From Xylanibacter oryzae DSM 17970 (GTDB lineage Bacteria; Bacteroidota; Bacteroidia; Bacteroidales; Bacteroidaceae): a stretch of 64,000 nt of DNA. This document shows, piece by piece, positions 36,453 to 44,482 of this stretch (positions are counted from its first letter, which is position 1; the number at the start of each line of letters is the position of its first letter). The notes under the pieces are model-generated. The model worked only from the letters and a program-made list of their open reading frames with translations. It ran no database searches and had not been told where the DNA came from. The stretch spans positions 3,081,703 through 3,145,702 of the forward strand of contig NZ_KK073873.1 in assembly GCF_000585355.1 (NCBI RefSeq). Reading direction: 5' to 3'. Made by a program: the position numbers and the translations under genes.

Positions 36453-39400
36453 ATAGATTTTACCAACTCGTAGTTCTAATAATTTTAAATTTTGGGGTTG
36501 CACATGCTAATGTGCAACCTTCTATGTTAGATTATTCATATTGTGGTTATCACCAGTCGGAAACGGCGATACCAAATGCAAAAAATGTTATCTTTGTAGG
36601 TAACAAATCCGGTGATAATTATCAGCGCATACAGAATGCTGTGGATTATGTGTCGGGCTTGAAACCGAATAAAAAGACTGGATTACGAGGATCTGTTTTA
36701 ATTGGTGATGGTATTTTTGAAATATCTCAACCTATAAGAATCTCAGCATCTGGAGTAATAATAAGAGGTTCGGGTCGTGAAAAGACCATTATCCGAAAGA
36801 TGGGTGTTGACCGTGGAGCTGCTGTATATATTGAGGGTAAAAATGATTTAAAGGTTATTGATACGCTTGATATTGTTACACCTTATGTAGCTGTAAATGC
36901 ACATCAGTTTGCTGTATCGCGTGGCGGTGCATTAAAAAAGGGTGAAGACGTAATGATTTTCCGTCCTAGCACTAAAGAGTGGATACAGTCTGTAAAGTGT
37001 AATATATTTGGAGGTGGACTAGACTGGTTGGGATGGAAACCTACCGATATAGATGTAAACTGGAGTAGAACGATTGTTGCCGCCGATGGCAATAATGTTA
37101 CAATAGATGCACCAATAACAGTTGCTCTAGATAAGAAATGGGGCGACTGTAAAGTGTTGCGCTATAAATGGAATGGCAGAATAAGCGAATCGGGGGTGGA
37201 AAATCTTACTATCGAATCTGATTATGATAAAAAATACCCCAAAGATGAAGATCACTGTTGGAATGGAATCTATATATCAGCAGCAAAAGATTGTTGGGTA
37301 AGGCAGGTATACTTCAAGAATATGGCAGGCAGCGCAGTGATCGTTCAGCGTACAGGCCAGCAAATAACAGTAGAAGACTGTATATCATATAATCCGGTTT
37401 CGGAGATAGGAGGCTTTCGCCGTTGTACATTCTATACACTGGGCGAAAAATGTCTATTCCAACGTTGTTATTCGGTAAAAGGTATCAACGACTTCTGTGC
37501 TGGATATTGTGCAGCTGGACCTAATGCGTTTGTGCAGTGCGACAGTCAGGAATCTCTAGGATTCAGTGGCTCAATTTCATCTTGGGCTACAGGCTTGTTA
37601 TTTGACATAGTAAACATAGATGGTAATGATCTTAAGTTTACGAATCTTGGTCAGGATAAATTTGGCGCAGGTTGGAATACAGCCAACAGTACATTCTGGC
37701 AATGCACTGCATCCGAGCTATATTGTTCATCACCGGCAGATGATGCAAAAAACTATGCAATAGGATGCTGGGGACAATTTGAAGGCGATGGTGAATGGTC
37801 GGAATCAAACAATCATGTTCAACCAAGAAGTCTTTATTACGATTTGTTGAAGAAAAGGTTAGGTCATGATATTGATGCCCAAAGTCACATATTGCCTCGC
37901 AATACAGATGCATCAAGTAATCCATCCTTAGAAGAGGCAGCCCGAATGGCGCAAGAGGCACTTACAAAGCCACGTCTTACTTTAGAAAAATGGATTAAAG
38001 ATGCAACTTTTACAGCATCAGTTTCGCCTTTAGGACTGAAGTCGGTAGAAAATACGAAAGACGATTTGACCTCTGCAGAAGTAAAACATTCATTTGGAGT
38101 TAAAAATGGAAAACTTTTGATGGACGATATGCTTATCGTTGGTGGTAAACATAATACGCCATGGTGGGCTGGTAGAATAAAAGATAACTGGCTTTCTCAG
38201 GCCTCGTATGCACTTACACGTTTTGTACCCGGACGTGAAGGCTATGGACTTACCGATAATATAGACTCGGTAGTAGCGCAAATGAAACGAGAAAACACAT
38301 CTGTATTTAGTCAGAACTATGGTTTGTGGTATGATTTACGCAGGGATGATCATGAACGTATACGTAGACGTGATGGAGATGTATGGGCACCATTTTATGA
38401 ACAGTCTTTTGCTCGTTGTGGCGAAGGAACAGCATGGGATGGACTGAGCAAATACGATCTTAATAAATTAAATAAGTGGTATTTCTATCGTCTTAAGCAA
38501 TTTGCACAGAAAGGCGAGAATAATGGACTCCTACTTTTTAATGAACACTATTTCCAGCATAATATTTTGGAAGCAGGAGCGCACTGGGTGGACTGCCCTT
38601 GGCGCACAGTTAATAATATTAATAATACCGGTTTTCCAGAACCCGTACCTTTCACCGGAGATAAACGCCTGTTCATGGCAGAATATTTCTATAATGAGAA
38701 TGACAGTATTCGTAGAGCATTGCACAAAAATTATATTATGAATATTCTTGATCAATTTGCAGATAATCCCAATGTGATTCATTCTATTGGTGAAGAGTTT
38801 ACTGGGCCTCTGCATTTTGTAAGATTCTGGGTTGACTGTGTGCGCGAATGGGAACAGAAAACAGGAAAGCGTCCACTAATCGCACTATCTGTAAATAAGG
38901 ATGTGCAAGATTCTATATTGTGCGACAAAGAGCGTTCTAAAGTGATAGATATAATAGATATAGAGCAATGGCTATATCATAGTAAAGGCCTTTATGCACC
39001 AGATGGAGGCGTTAATATCGCTCCAAGACAATTTCTTAGAAAGGCACGCTTAGGGTCAATAAGATTTGAAGATGTATATAGATCTGTTTTAGAATATACT
39101 ACAAAATACCCTGATAAAGCTGTAGTATATTATGCTCAGAAATTCCCTGAGATGTGTTGGGCTGTTCTTATGGCAGGCGGTTCTTGCCCTGCAATACCTG
39201 TATCGGATAAGACATTTCTTAGAGACATAGCAAAGATGAAACCCGTAGTAAATAATACTGTTAATGCTACTGATTGTTATCAGTTGGTAGAAGAAAGAAC
39301 GGGTACTGTGCTATACAATAACTCAGATAAGCAAGCCAAGGTAGCTTTACCTTCTGGCAAGTATATTGTTAGCAGTGTTAATACCCAGACTGGATATATT

Positions 39401-39481
39401 AAAGCTAGAGGTACGATAACAATCAAGAATGGTATTTATACCACTAGCGATAAAGGCTTAGTTTGGCTAAAGAGAATTTAA
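36449..39481 (+). CDS. Large secreted beta-helix / DUF6298 protein
   Basis: The product is 1010 aa with a signal peptide ending GVAHANV. The N-terminal half (about 40-500) is a right-handed parallel beta-helix like those of pectin-active enzymes (NRIQNAVDYVSG-type start, VIIRGSGREKTII, WVRQVYFKNMAG). The C-terminal half (about 550-950) matches DUF6298, with a TIM-barrel look (LLLFNEHYFQHNILEAGAHW, then HSIGEEFTGPLHFVRFW) and acidic residues that could be catalytic (Glu in NEHYF, Glu-Glu in GEEFTG). Such two-part proteins occur only with PL1/DUF3826 genes. A glycosidase or lyase role is inferred. Confidence 0.7.
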   Translation: MNRFYQLVVLIILNFGVAHANVQPSMLDYSYCGYHQSETAIPNAKNVIFVGNKSGDNYQRIQNAVDYVSGLKPNKKTGLRGSVLIGDGIFEISQPIRISASGVIIRGSGREKTIIRKMGVDRGAAVYIEGKNDLKVIDTLDIVTPYVAVNAHQFAVSRGGALKKGEDVMIFRPSTKEWIQSVKCNIFGGGLDWLGWKPTDIDVNWSRTIVAADGNNVTIDAPITVALDKKWGDCKVLRYKWNGRISESGVENLTIESDYDKKYPKDEDHCWNGIYISAAKDCWVRQVYFKNMAGSAVIVQRTGQQITVEDCISYNPVSEIGGFRRCTFYTLGEKCLFQRCYSVKGINDFCAGYCAAGPNAFVQCDSQESLGFSGSISSWATGLLFDIVNIDGNDLKFTNLGQDKFGAGWNTANSTFWQCTASELYCSSPADDAKNYAIGCWGQFEGDGEWSESNNHVQPRSLYYDLLKKRLGHDIDAQSHILPRNTDASSNPSLEEAARMAQEALTKPRLTLEKWIKDATFTASVSPLGLKSVENTKDDLTSAEVKHSFGVKNGKLLMDDMLIVGGKHNTPWWAGRIKDNWLSQASYALTRFVPGREGYGLTDNIDSVVAQMKRENTSVFSQNYGLWYDLRRDDHERIRRRDGDVWAPFYEQSFARCGEGTAWDGLSKYDLNKLNKWYFYRLKQFAQKGENNGLLLFNEHYFQHNILEAGAHWVDCPWRTVNNINNTGFPEPVPFTGDKRLFMAEYFYNENDSIRRALHKNYIMNILDQFADNPNVIHSIGEEFTGPLHFVRFWVDCVREWEQKTGKRPLIALSVNKDVQDSILCDKERSKVIDIIDIEQWLYHSKGLYAPDGGVNIAPRQFLRKARLGSIRFEDVYRSVLEYTTKYPDKAVVYYAQKFPEMCWAVLMAGGSCPAIPVSDKTFLRDIAKMKPVVNNTVNATDCYQLVEERTGTVLYNNSDKQAKVALPSGKYIVSSVNTQTGYIKARGTITIKNGIYTTSDKGLVWLKRI

Positions 39482-39504
39482 ATACCAAAAAAGATCAATT
39501 ACAA

Positions 39505-39541
39505 AATGGGAAAAATTGATATTGTATCAGTTTTTCCCATT
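39505..39541 (+). terminator. Terminator after the DUF6298 gene
   Basis: AATGGGAAAAA pairs with TTTTTCCCATT across a 15-nt loop, 23 bases past the stop. Confidence 0.65.
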
Positions 39542-39581
39542 ATTATGTTAGATAGTGCGTATCAAAAAAGTAAAAGCAGTT

Positions 39582-39589
39582 TAACTTTG
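39582..39589 (+). promoter_or_regulatory. Promoter box of the ECF sigma gene
   Basis: TAACTTTG followed by CAGCG, 25 bases before the ATG. Confidence 0.55.
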
Positions 39590-39614
39590 CAGCGTAAAGA
39601 AAAACCTTATACTA

Positions 39615-40166
39615 ATGATATCTACTAACAAGGAAGTAATCTTAGATTTACTTAATGCATTTCAATCTGGTGACGATAAGTCATTCTCGAAATTGTATGA
39701 CATATACGCTGATGTGTTATTTAATTATGGTTGTTGTCTTACTCAAGACAAAGAACTGATAAAAGATTGCATACACGATGTGTTTATTAAGTTGTATACC
39801 AAAAGGGCTGAACAAAAAATTAATAATGTAAGTTCATATCTGTTTGTGTCTCTTAAAAATCGATTATTAGACGAATTTAGGCGTCGTACTTTTATGTCAG
39901 AGACTCCGGCCGAAGATGTACACAATACATTAATGGACCAGGGTGTCGAGACTGAATACTTAAAAATGGAGAAAGATAGCGGTCAGAAAAATCGTGTAAA
40001 TTTTCTGCTTAATAATCTGACTCCTCGTCAGCGTGAGGCATTTACATTATATTATATAGAGGAGCGTAAATATGATGAAATATGCGATATAATGAATATG
40101 AATTACCACTCAGTGCGTAATCTTGTGCATAGAGGAATGTTAAAATTGCGTGAAGTAGTGAAATAA
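39615..40166 (+). CDS. ECF-type RNA polymerase sigma-70 factor
   Basis: The product is 183 aa. Sigma region 2 is at about 15-85 (FSKLYDIYADVLFNYGC, then DCIHDVFIKLY and FVSLKNRLLDEFRRR), and region 4 at about 125-180 (LTPRQREAFTLYYIEERKYDEI, shown in part, with the second helix MNYHSVRNLVHRGMLKLRE). It is the Bacteroidetes FecI-like group that normally works with a membrane FecR-type anti-sigma factor encoded next to it. Here the next gene is only a short cytoplasmic relative. Its place directly behind the pectin locus could mean it controls it, but nothing in the sequence proves this. Confidence 0.9.
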   Translation: MISTNKEVILDLLNAFQSGDDKSFSKLYDIYADVLFNYGCCLTQDKELIKDCIHDVFIKLYTKRAEQKINNVSSYLFVSLKNRLLDEFRRRTFMSETPAEDVHNTLMDQGVETEYLKMEKDSGQKNRVNFLLNNLTPRQREAFTLYYIEERKYDEICDIMNMNYHSVRNLVHRGMLKLREVVK

Positions 40167-40227
40167 TCAGAAATATAAAGTTACATTATTATTATTGTAT
40201 CGTCATTATCATATAATGGCAATAGTT

Positions 40228-40488
40228 ATGCTAGATAGCAATAAATATAATAGTGTGCATGATTTTTTAAAAGACACTCATTTTATAGTATATGTTTTGG
40301 ATGATGACAAAACATATGATAAATATTGGCATGACTATATTACAAAGCATCCTGAGTCCAGTATATTTTTTGAACAGGCAAAGAAAATATTGTTGCATTT
40401 GGACAATTTTAAATTTCTTCCAAAAGATGACAAACTCGAACTTAAGCGAAGAATACTTAAAGATATTTCTAATAGTATGATAAAATAA
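40228..40488 (+). CDS. Minimal FecR-like anti-sigma protein (cytoplasmic domain only)
   Basis: The product is 86 aa from the chosen ATG (97 aa from 40,195). The segment FLKDTHFIVYVLDDDKTYDKYWHDYI, shown in part, then KHPESSIFFEQAKKILL, matches the N-terminal anti-sigma domain of Bacteroidetes FecR proteins. The membrane helix and periplasmic FecR and DUF4974 domains (about 250 further residues) are absent, and a hairpin follows the stop, so the gene ends here by design or by an old deletion. It would be a soluble sigma-binding protein. It is 61 bases behind the sigma gene on the same strand. Confidence 0.65.
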   Translation: MLDSNKYNSVHDFLKDTHFIVYVLDDDKTYDKYWHDYITKHPESSIFFEQAKKILLHLDNFKFLPKDDKLELKRRILKDISNSMIK

Positions 40489-40680
40489 ATGCGTAGCAAG
40501 CCTCAACGGTCTGTAACGCATTTGAATATTGTTTAACTAAAAATCTTTTCTAAGTTAAAGGGAACCTCTCGGTGGCCTTGTTATCCTAACTTAATCTTTT
40601 AAACTTACCTTAAAACAAATAACTAAAAACCTAAATACTTATAATATAACTACTAACCTAAACAATCTATTAACCTTTTG
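40480..40680 (-). ncRNA. Candidate small RNA, about 200 nt, overlapping the anti-sigma gene end
   Basis: A minus-strand promoter with perfect spacing (TTTG 40,715-40,718, 20 nt, TACCTTTG 40,687-40,694) predicts a start near 40,680. The predicted RNA has two 17-nt near-repeats (40,619-40,635 and 40,646-40,662), an AAGTTA/TAACTT stem enclosing a GGCCACCGAGAGGTTCCC loop, and an end hairpin AAATGCGT/ACGCATTT (40,487-40,523) followed by ATTTTAT. No reading frame. The 3' end is antisense to the last bases of the anti-sigma gene. Confidence 0.5.
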
Positions 40681-40686
40681 ATGATG

Positions 40687-40718
40687 CAAAGGTAAGACAA
40701 TTTCTAAATCGAAGCAAA
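40687..40718 (-). promoter_or_regulatory. Bacteroidetes-type promoter for the candidate sRNA
   Basis: Minus-strand TTTG and TACCTTTG with a 20-nt spacer. Confidence 0.65.
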
Positions 40719-40819
40719 GCAAAACATGTTTTATGGCATAAAAAGCTCTTTTTCTTGACTTAAATCAATATAGTGTGTGCGATAACAGTAATTTTTATTA
40801 TAGTTTTTCATATTTTGTT

Positions 40820-40850
40820 TTTGTTCTTCTATCTAATTAATGTATCTTTG
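40820..40850 (+). promoter_or_regulatory. Promoter of the glycosyltransferase pair
   Basis: TTTG (40,820-40,823), 19 nt, TATCTTTG (40,843-40,850). The -7 box covers the ATG at 40,840, so translation cannot start there and the ATG at 40,876 is correct. Confidence 0.7.
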
Positions 40851-40875
40851 CTTACATAATAAAAAGTATGTTGCA

Positions 40876-42147
40876 ATGAGAGTTCTGATAGTAAATACAA
40901 GCGAGAAAACAGGTGGTGCAGCAGTTGCGGCTAACCGTCTTATGGAGGCCTTGAACAATAATGGAGTGAAAGCTAAAATGCTTGTTCGAGATAAGGACAC
41001 GGATCAGATAACTGTTGTAGAACTAAAGCATAATATATTTACTAAGTGGCATTTCTTGTGGGAAAGGTTTGTGATTTTCATACATCTTCATTTTTCAAAA
41101 GATAAACTATTCCAGTTGGATATAGCTAATTCTGGTTTTGATATTACAAAATTGCGTGAGTTCAAGGAGGCAGATATTATTCACCTAAACTGGGTGAATC
41201 AAGGTATGCTTTCTATTTCTGGTATTAAGCATATACTGGAAAGCAACAAGCCTGTAGTCTGGACTATGCACGATATTTGGCCAGCAGTTAGTATATGTCA
41301 TCTTGCTTTGGATTGTCACAGATATGAAACCAACTGCGGAAATTGCCCATACCTTCCAGGAAAATCAGAACATGATCTTTCTTATAAAATTTGGAATAAG
41401 AAAAAGAAAATACTTAAAGATAACAGTATATTTTTTGTAGCCTGTAGTCATTGGCTTGAAAATGAAGCTAATAAAAGTGCACTTCTGGTTGGACAGAAAG
41501 TCACAAGCATTCCCAATCCAATAGATATGCGTACATTCTGCAAAATGGATAAAGCAGAGGCCAGACTATCTGTTGGTCTACCTTCTGATAAACGCCTTAT
41601 TCTGTTTGTATCTCAACGTGCTACTAATATGAATAAAGGTATTAATCATTTGATTGAGGCTTGTAGGATAATGACGGATCAAAATCCAGATATGAAAGAT
41701 AATACGGCTATCGCAATATTAGGCAGTCATTCCGAAGAATTTGTCAATAGGTTGACATTGCCAGTTTATCCACTTGGATATGTAAGTGATACGAAACGTA
41801 TTGTCCGTATTTATAATTCGGCAGACATTTTTGTGTTACCATCTTTATCAGAGAACTTGCCAAATACTATAATGGAAGCTATGTCTTGTGGCGTTCCATG
41901 TATTGGGTTTAATGTAGGAGGTATACCTGAGGAGATTGATCATAAAAGTAATGGATATGTGGCAGAGTATAAAAATTCTGAAGATTTGGCAAAAGGAATA
42001 AGTTGGATTTTGGAAGAAGCAGATTATAATAAGTTAAGTGAAAATGCAATTAAAAAAGTTTCAGCCAACTACTCCCAGCATGCTATAGCCATGAGATATA
42101 TTGAGGTTTATGATGAAGCTTTGGCTTTTAAAAATTATAGATTATGA
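40876..42147 (+). CDS. Glycosyltransferase family 4
   Basis: The product is 423 aa from the ATG at 40,876 (MRVLIVNTSEKTGGAAVAA). It has a GT-B fold: the N-terminal domain carries the GGAAVAANRL acceptor loop, and the C-terminal domain carries the GT4 signature with ILFVSQRATNMNKGINHLI, then SLSENLPNTIMEAMSCGVPCIGF (shown in part), whose E-x7-E motif binds the nucleotide sugar. A Cys cluster (CHRYETNCGNCPYL) is typical of a subgroup in exopolysaccharide clusters. It overlaps the next gene by four bases (ATGA). The pair probably builds a surface glycan; sugar specificity is unknown. Confidence 0.85.
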   Translation: MRVLIVNTSEKTGGAAVAANRLMEALNNNGVKAKMLVRDKDTDQITVVELKHNIFTKWHFLWERFVIFIHLHFSKDKLFQLDIANSGFDITKLREFKEADIIHLNWVNQGMLSISGIKHILESNKPVVWTMHDIWPAVSICHLALDCHRYETNCGNCPYLPGKSEHDLSYKIWNKKKKILKDNSIFFVACSHWLENEANKSALLVGQKVTSIPNPIDMRTFCKMDKAEARLSVGLPSDKRLILFVSQRATNMNKGINHLIEACRIMTDQNPDMKDNTAIAILGSHSEEFVNRLTLPVYPLGYVSDTKRIVRIYNSADIFVLPSLSENLPNTIMEAMSCGVPCIGFNVGGIPEEIDHKSNGYVAEYKNSEDLAKGISWILEEADYNKLSENAIKKVSANYSQHAIAMRYIEVYDEALAFKNYRL

Positions 42148-42938
42148 TAAATTTTTCGATTATTACTGTTACTTACAATGCAAGTAAGTTTTTTAACCAT
42201 ACGGTAAATAGCGTATTGGTGCAGGGATATCCTCATATAGAGCATATTATTATTGATGGAGCCTCTACTGATGAAACACTGACACTTGCGAAAGACTATT
42301 CAGAGCGTTCTTATGCATCAGGTAATGGACATGAAGTTCGAATTTTATCTGAGCCGGACAATGGTCTGTATGATGCTATGAACAAAGGATTGCAGATGGC
42401 AAATGGCGATTATGTGTGTTTTTTGAATGCCGGTGACAGTTTACCTTTTGGTGATACAATTGAGACCATCGTAGCTAATGCTGAACTTGATGATATCAGA
42501 GCTTCAAAACTACCATTACCTGCAGTTATATATGGAGATACAGATGTAGTAGATAGCAGTGGGTCATATCTATTTCGTCGTCGCCTTACACCTCCGGAAC
42601 AATTGACGTGGCGTTCTTTCAGACATGGTATGCTTGTATGTCATCAAGCTTTTTATGTTCGTACTGATATAGCTAAGGAGTTGAGCTATAACACGCAGTA
42701 CAAATATTCAGCTGACGTTGATTGGTGTATTAGGGTTATGAAGGAAGCTGATAAGAGAGGACTACTTTTGAAAAATGTTCATGCTACAATAGTCAACTAT
42801 ATGCAAGAGGGTTTGACTACAAAAAACCACAAATCTTCACTTAAAGAGAGATATCATATAATGGCTAGTCATTATGGTTCATTTGACACTGTTGTTATGC
42901 ATATCATGTTTATATTTCGTGCTTTTTTCAAACATTAA
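42144..42938 (+). CDS. Glycosyltransferase family 2
   Basis: The product is 264 aa. The start FSIITVTYNASKFFNHTVNS, then IIDGASTDETL and SEPDNGLYDAMNKGL, is the GT2 GT-A fold, followed by FLNAGDSLPFGD, where the usual DxD-type Asp lies. It resembles colanic-acid WcaE/WcaA-like transferases. No membrane segment is apparent. It is translationally coupled to the GT4 gene, and no other surface-glycan genes are nearby, which is unusual because such pairs normally sit in larger clusters. Confidence 0.85.
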   Translation: MINFSIITVTYNASKFFNHTVNSVLVQGYPHIEHIIIDGASTDETLTLAKDYSERSYASGNGHEVRILSEPDNGLYDAMNKGLQMANGDYVCFLNAGDSLPFGDTIETIVANAELDDIRASKLPLPAVIYGDTDVVDSSGSYLFRRRLTPPEQLTWRSFRHGMLVCHQAFYVRTDIAKELSYNTQYKYSADVDWCIRVMKEADKRGLLLKNVHATIVNYMQEGLTTKNHKSSLKERYHIMASHYGSFDTVVMHIMFIFRAFFKH

Positions 42939-42992
42939 TAGTCCTTTAATCTTTAATAACGAAAATATTATATACGTAATCGATTTAAACGT

Positions 42993-43000
42993 TATTTTTG
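42993..43000 (+). promoter_or_regulatory. Promoter box of the small Cys/Lys-rich gene
   Basis: TATTTTTG followed by CAATAG, 40 bases before the ATG. Confidence 0.5.
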
Positions 43001-43040
43001 CAATAGATTTTTATTACAAACAATTTTAAAATATTCAATT

Positions 43041-43268
43041 ATGAAAAAGATTATTTTAAGTGCAGCTCTTTTTGTTGCTGCTGTTAGTTTTGGTGGTGTA
43101 GTTAATGCACAGAATCAGAAGAAAGTAGAAAATACTAAAGAATGCTGCCAGAAGAAGTGCGACAAAGCAAAGGGTGGTGCTAAAGATGCAAAATGCAAAT
43201 GTAATGCAGGTCAGAAGAAATGCGCAAAGAAATGCGCTAATGTAAAAGCAGGCACCGTTAAGAAATAA
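43041..43268 (+). CDS. Small secreted Cys/Lys-rich protein, 75 aa
   Basis: A clean signal peptide (MKKIILSAALFVAAVSFGGVVNA, shown in part, cleaved before QNQ) leaves a mature part of about 51 residues with seven Cys (KECCQKKC, KCKC, KKCAKKC) and roughly a third Lys. I know no named family for it. The Cys-x1-2-Cys spacing and strong positive charge suggest metal binding or a disulfide-held periplasmic peptide. It has its own promoter box and ends at a shared terminator, so it is expressed alone. Confidence 0.75.
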   Translation: MKKIILSAALFVAAVSFGGVVNAQNQKKVENTKECCQKKCDKAKGGAKDAKCKCNAGQKKCAKKCANVKAGTVKK

Positions 43269-43301
43269 GAGCTACGGGTCTTACAAATGTTAATAAAATT
43301 A

Positions 43302-43330
43302 GAGAGCCGCATCGTTAAGTTGCGGCTCTC
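43302..43330. terminator. Shared bidirectional terminator
   Basis: GAGAGCCGCA pairs perfectly with TGCGGCTCTC around a 9-nt loop. It lies between the convergent Cys-rich and M23 genes. T-rich text follows on the plus side (ATTATATATA) and AATTTTATT on the minus side. Confidence 0.75.
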
Positions 43331-43349
43331 ATTATATATATCTTAATGA

Positions 43350-44285
43350 TTAAGAGTATCTAATAATCTGTCCAGGACGTAAGCGTACGTCTTTACCGAT
43401 ATGGTTCAAGTCGCATATTTTATCAACCGAAACGCCACGTTTTCGTGCTATAGAGTATAATGTTTCTCCTGATTTAACTTTATGGTAGCGTACGAATCCA
43501 CTCTCCATCGGTTCACCTGTATTAGGCGTTCCGATGACTTCATCGCTAGAGTAACCACCACTTCCAATTTTTCCACGCTCCTTGTTTGCCGCAAGAGATT
43601 CTCTTTCATACGAACTCTTTCTAAAAACATAGTAGTCATTCGTTACATCTTGATTTCTGAAATCAAACATTAAAGCTGGATTTAAGGCCACTCCGCAAAG
43701 GCGTGTTTCAAAGTGAAGGTGAGAACCCGTACTTCGGCCTGTATTACCTCCTAATCCAATAGGTTCTCCAGCTCTTACTTCTTCATTTTCACTAACTAAT
43801 TGTTTTGAAAGGTGACCGTATATAGTTTCTAATCCATTATTATGGCGTATAACCACATAATTTCCATAGCCAGCAGCTTCGTATCTTACCACACGTATTC
43901 TACCACTAAATGCAGCTCTGATTGTATCGCCAATATAAACTTTTACGTCAAGTCCTTTATGCATACGCCCCCATCTTGAACCAAAATTTGATGTTATGAC
44001 ACGGCTAGGTGTAGGCATACAGAAATCTTTCAGGTTTATTTTGAATGAATCTGGTAATGCTGTTGTGTGGTGAGCAAATTTATTGCTGAAGTCGTCGTAT
44101 AAATCTGAGGCAGTAGACTGTGCTTGCTCTCTAGATATAAGTTTTCTTAATTGGAATGTATCAACTGCCATCATTCGTCTGTCTACCGGAGCTTGACGTG
44201 CCAATAAATCTTGGCCGACAATAGGTAAAGCCGATATAGACATTAATGTGACAATTGCTAAAGTTCGTATTTTCTTTAAATTCAT
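43350..44285 (-). CDS. M23 peptidase with C-terminal LysM domain
   Basis: The product is 311 aa from the chosen ATG at 44,285 (MNLKKIRTLAIVTLM, signal peptide); an upstream in-frame ATG would add a non-signal leader. The M23 domain has the metal ligands in GRMHKGLDV (His, Asp) and GSHLHFETR (His-x-His), and the LysM domain is at the end (YHKVKSGETLYSIARKRGVS). It is a periplasmic peptidoglycan endopeptidase acting in envelope growth or division. Minus-strand TATATTTG box at 44,390-44,397. The gene has its own transcript, ended by the shared terminator. Confidence 0.88.
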   Translation of the reverse strand: MNLKKIRTLAIVTLMSISALPIVGQDLLARQAPVDRRMMAVDTFQLRKLISREQAQSTASDLYDDFSNKFAHHTTALPDSFKINLKDFCMPTPSRVITSNFGSRWGRMHKGLDVKVYIGDTIRAAFSGRIRVVRYEAAGYGNYVVIRHNNGLETIYGHLSKQLVSENEEVRAGEPIGLGGNTGRSTGSHLHFETRLCGVALNPALMFDFRNQDVTNDYYVFRKSSYERESLAANKERGKIGSGGYSSDEVIGTPNTGEPMESGFVRYHKVKSGETLYSIARKRGVSVDKICDLNHIGKDVRLRPGQIIRYS

Positions 44286-44389
44286 AATCTTTATTTGTTT
44301 ACATGTCTTCGGTAAAAACCTACACACATATATTTCACAATGATGCTGTGTTCGATAAATTTCGTTCAATAGTTAACCAAAAGACTTTG

Positions 44390-44397
44390 CAAATATA
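44390..44397 (-). promoter_or_regulatory. Promoter box of the M23 peptidase gene
   Basis: Minus-strand TATATTTG followed by CAAAG, about 105 bases upstream of the chosen ATG. Confidence 0.45.
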
Positions 44398-44482
44398 ACA
44401 AAAATATTGCGAAAAGGCGCCTGCGTTAACAGTTTTTATTTTATCTTTAACACAAAAGAAGAATGGTTAATGTGCTCATTCA

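Noticed and set aside
40840..40875. Earlier start for the GT4 gene
   Set aside because: The -7 promoter box covers this ATG, so the transcript starts downstream of it.
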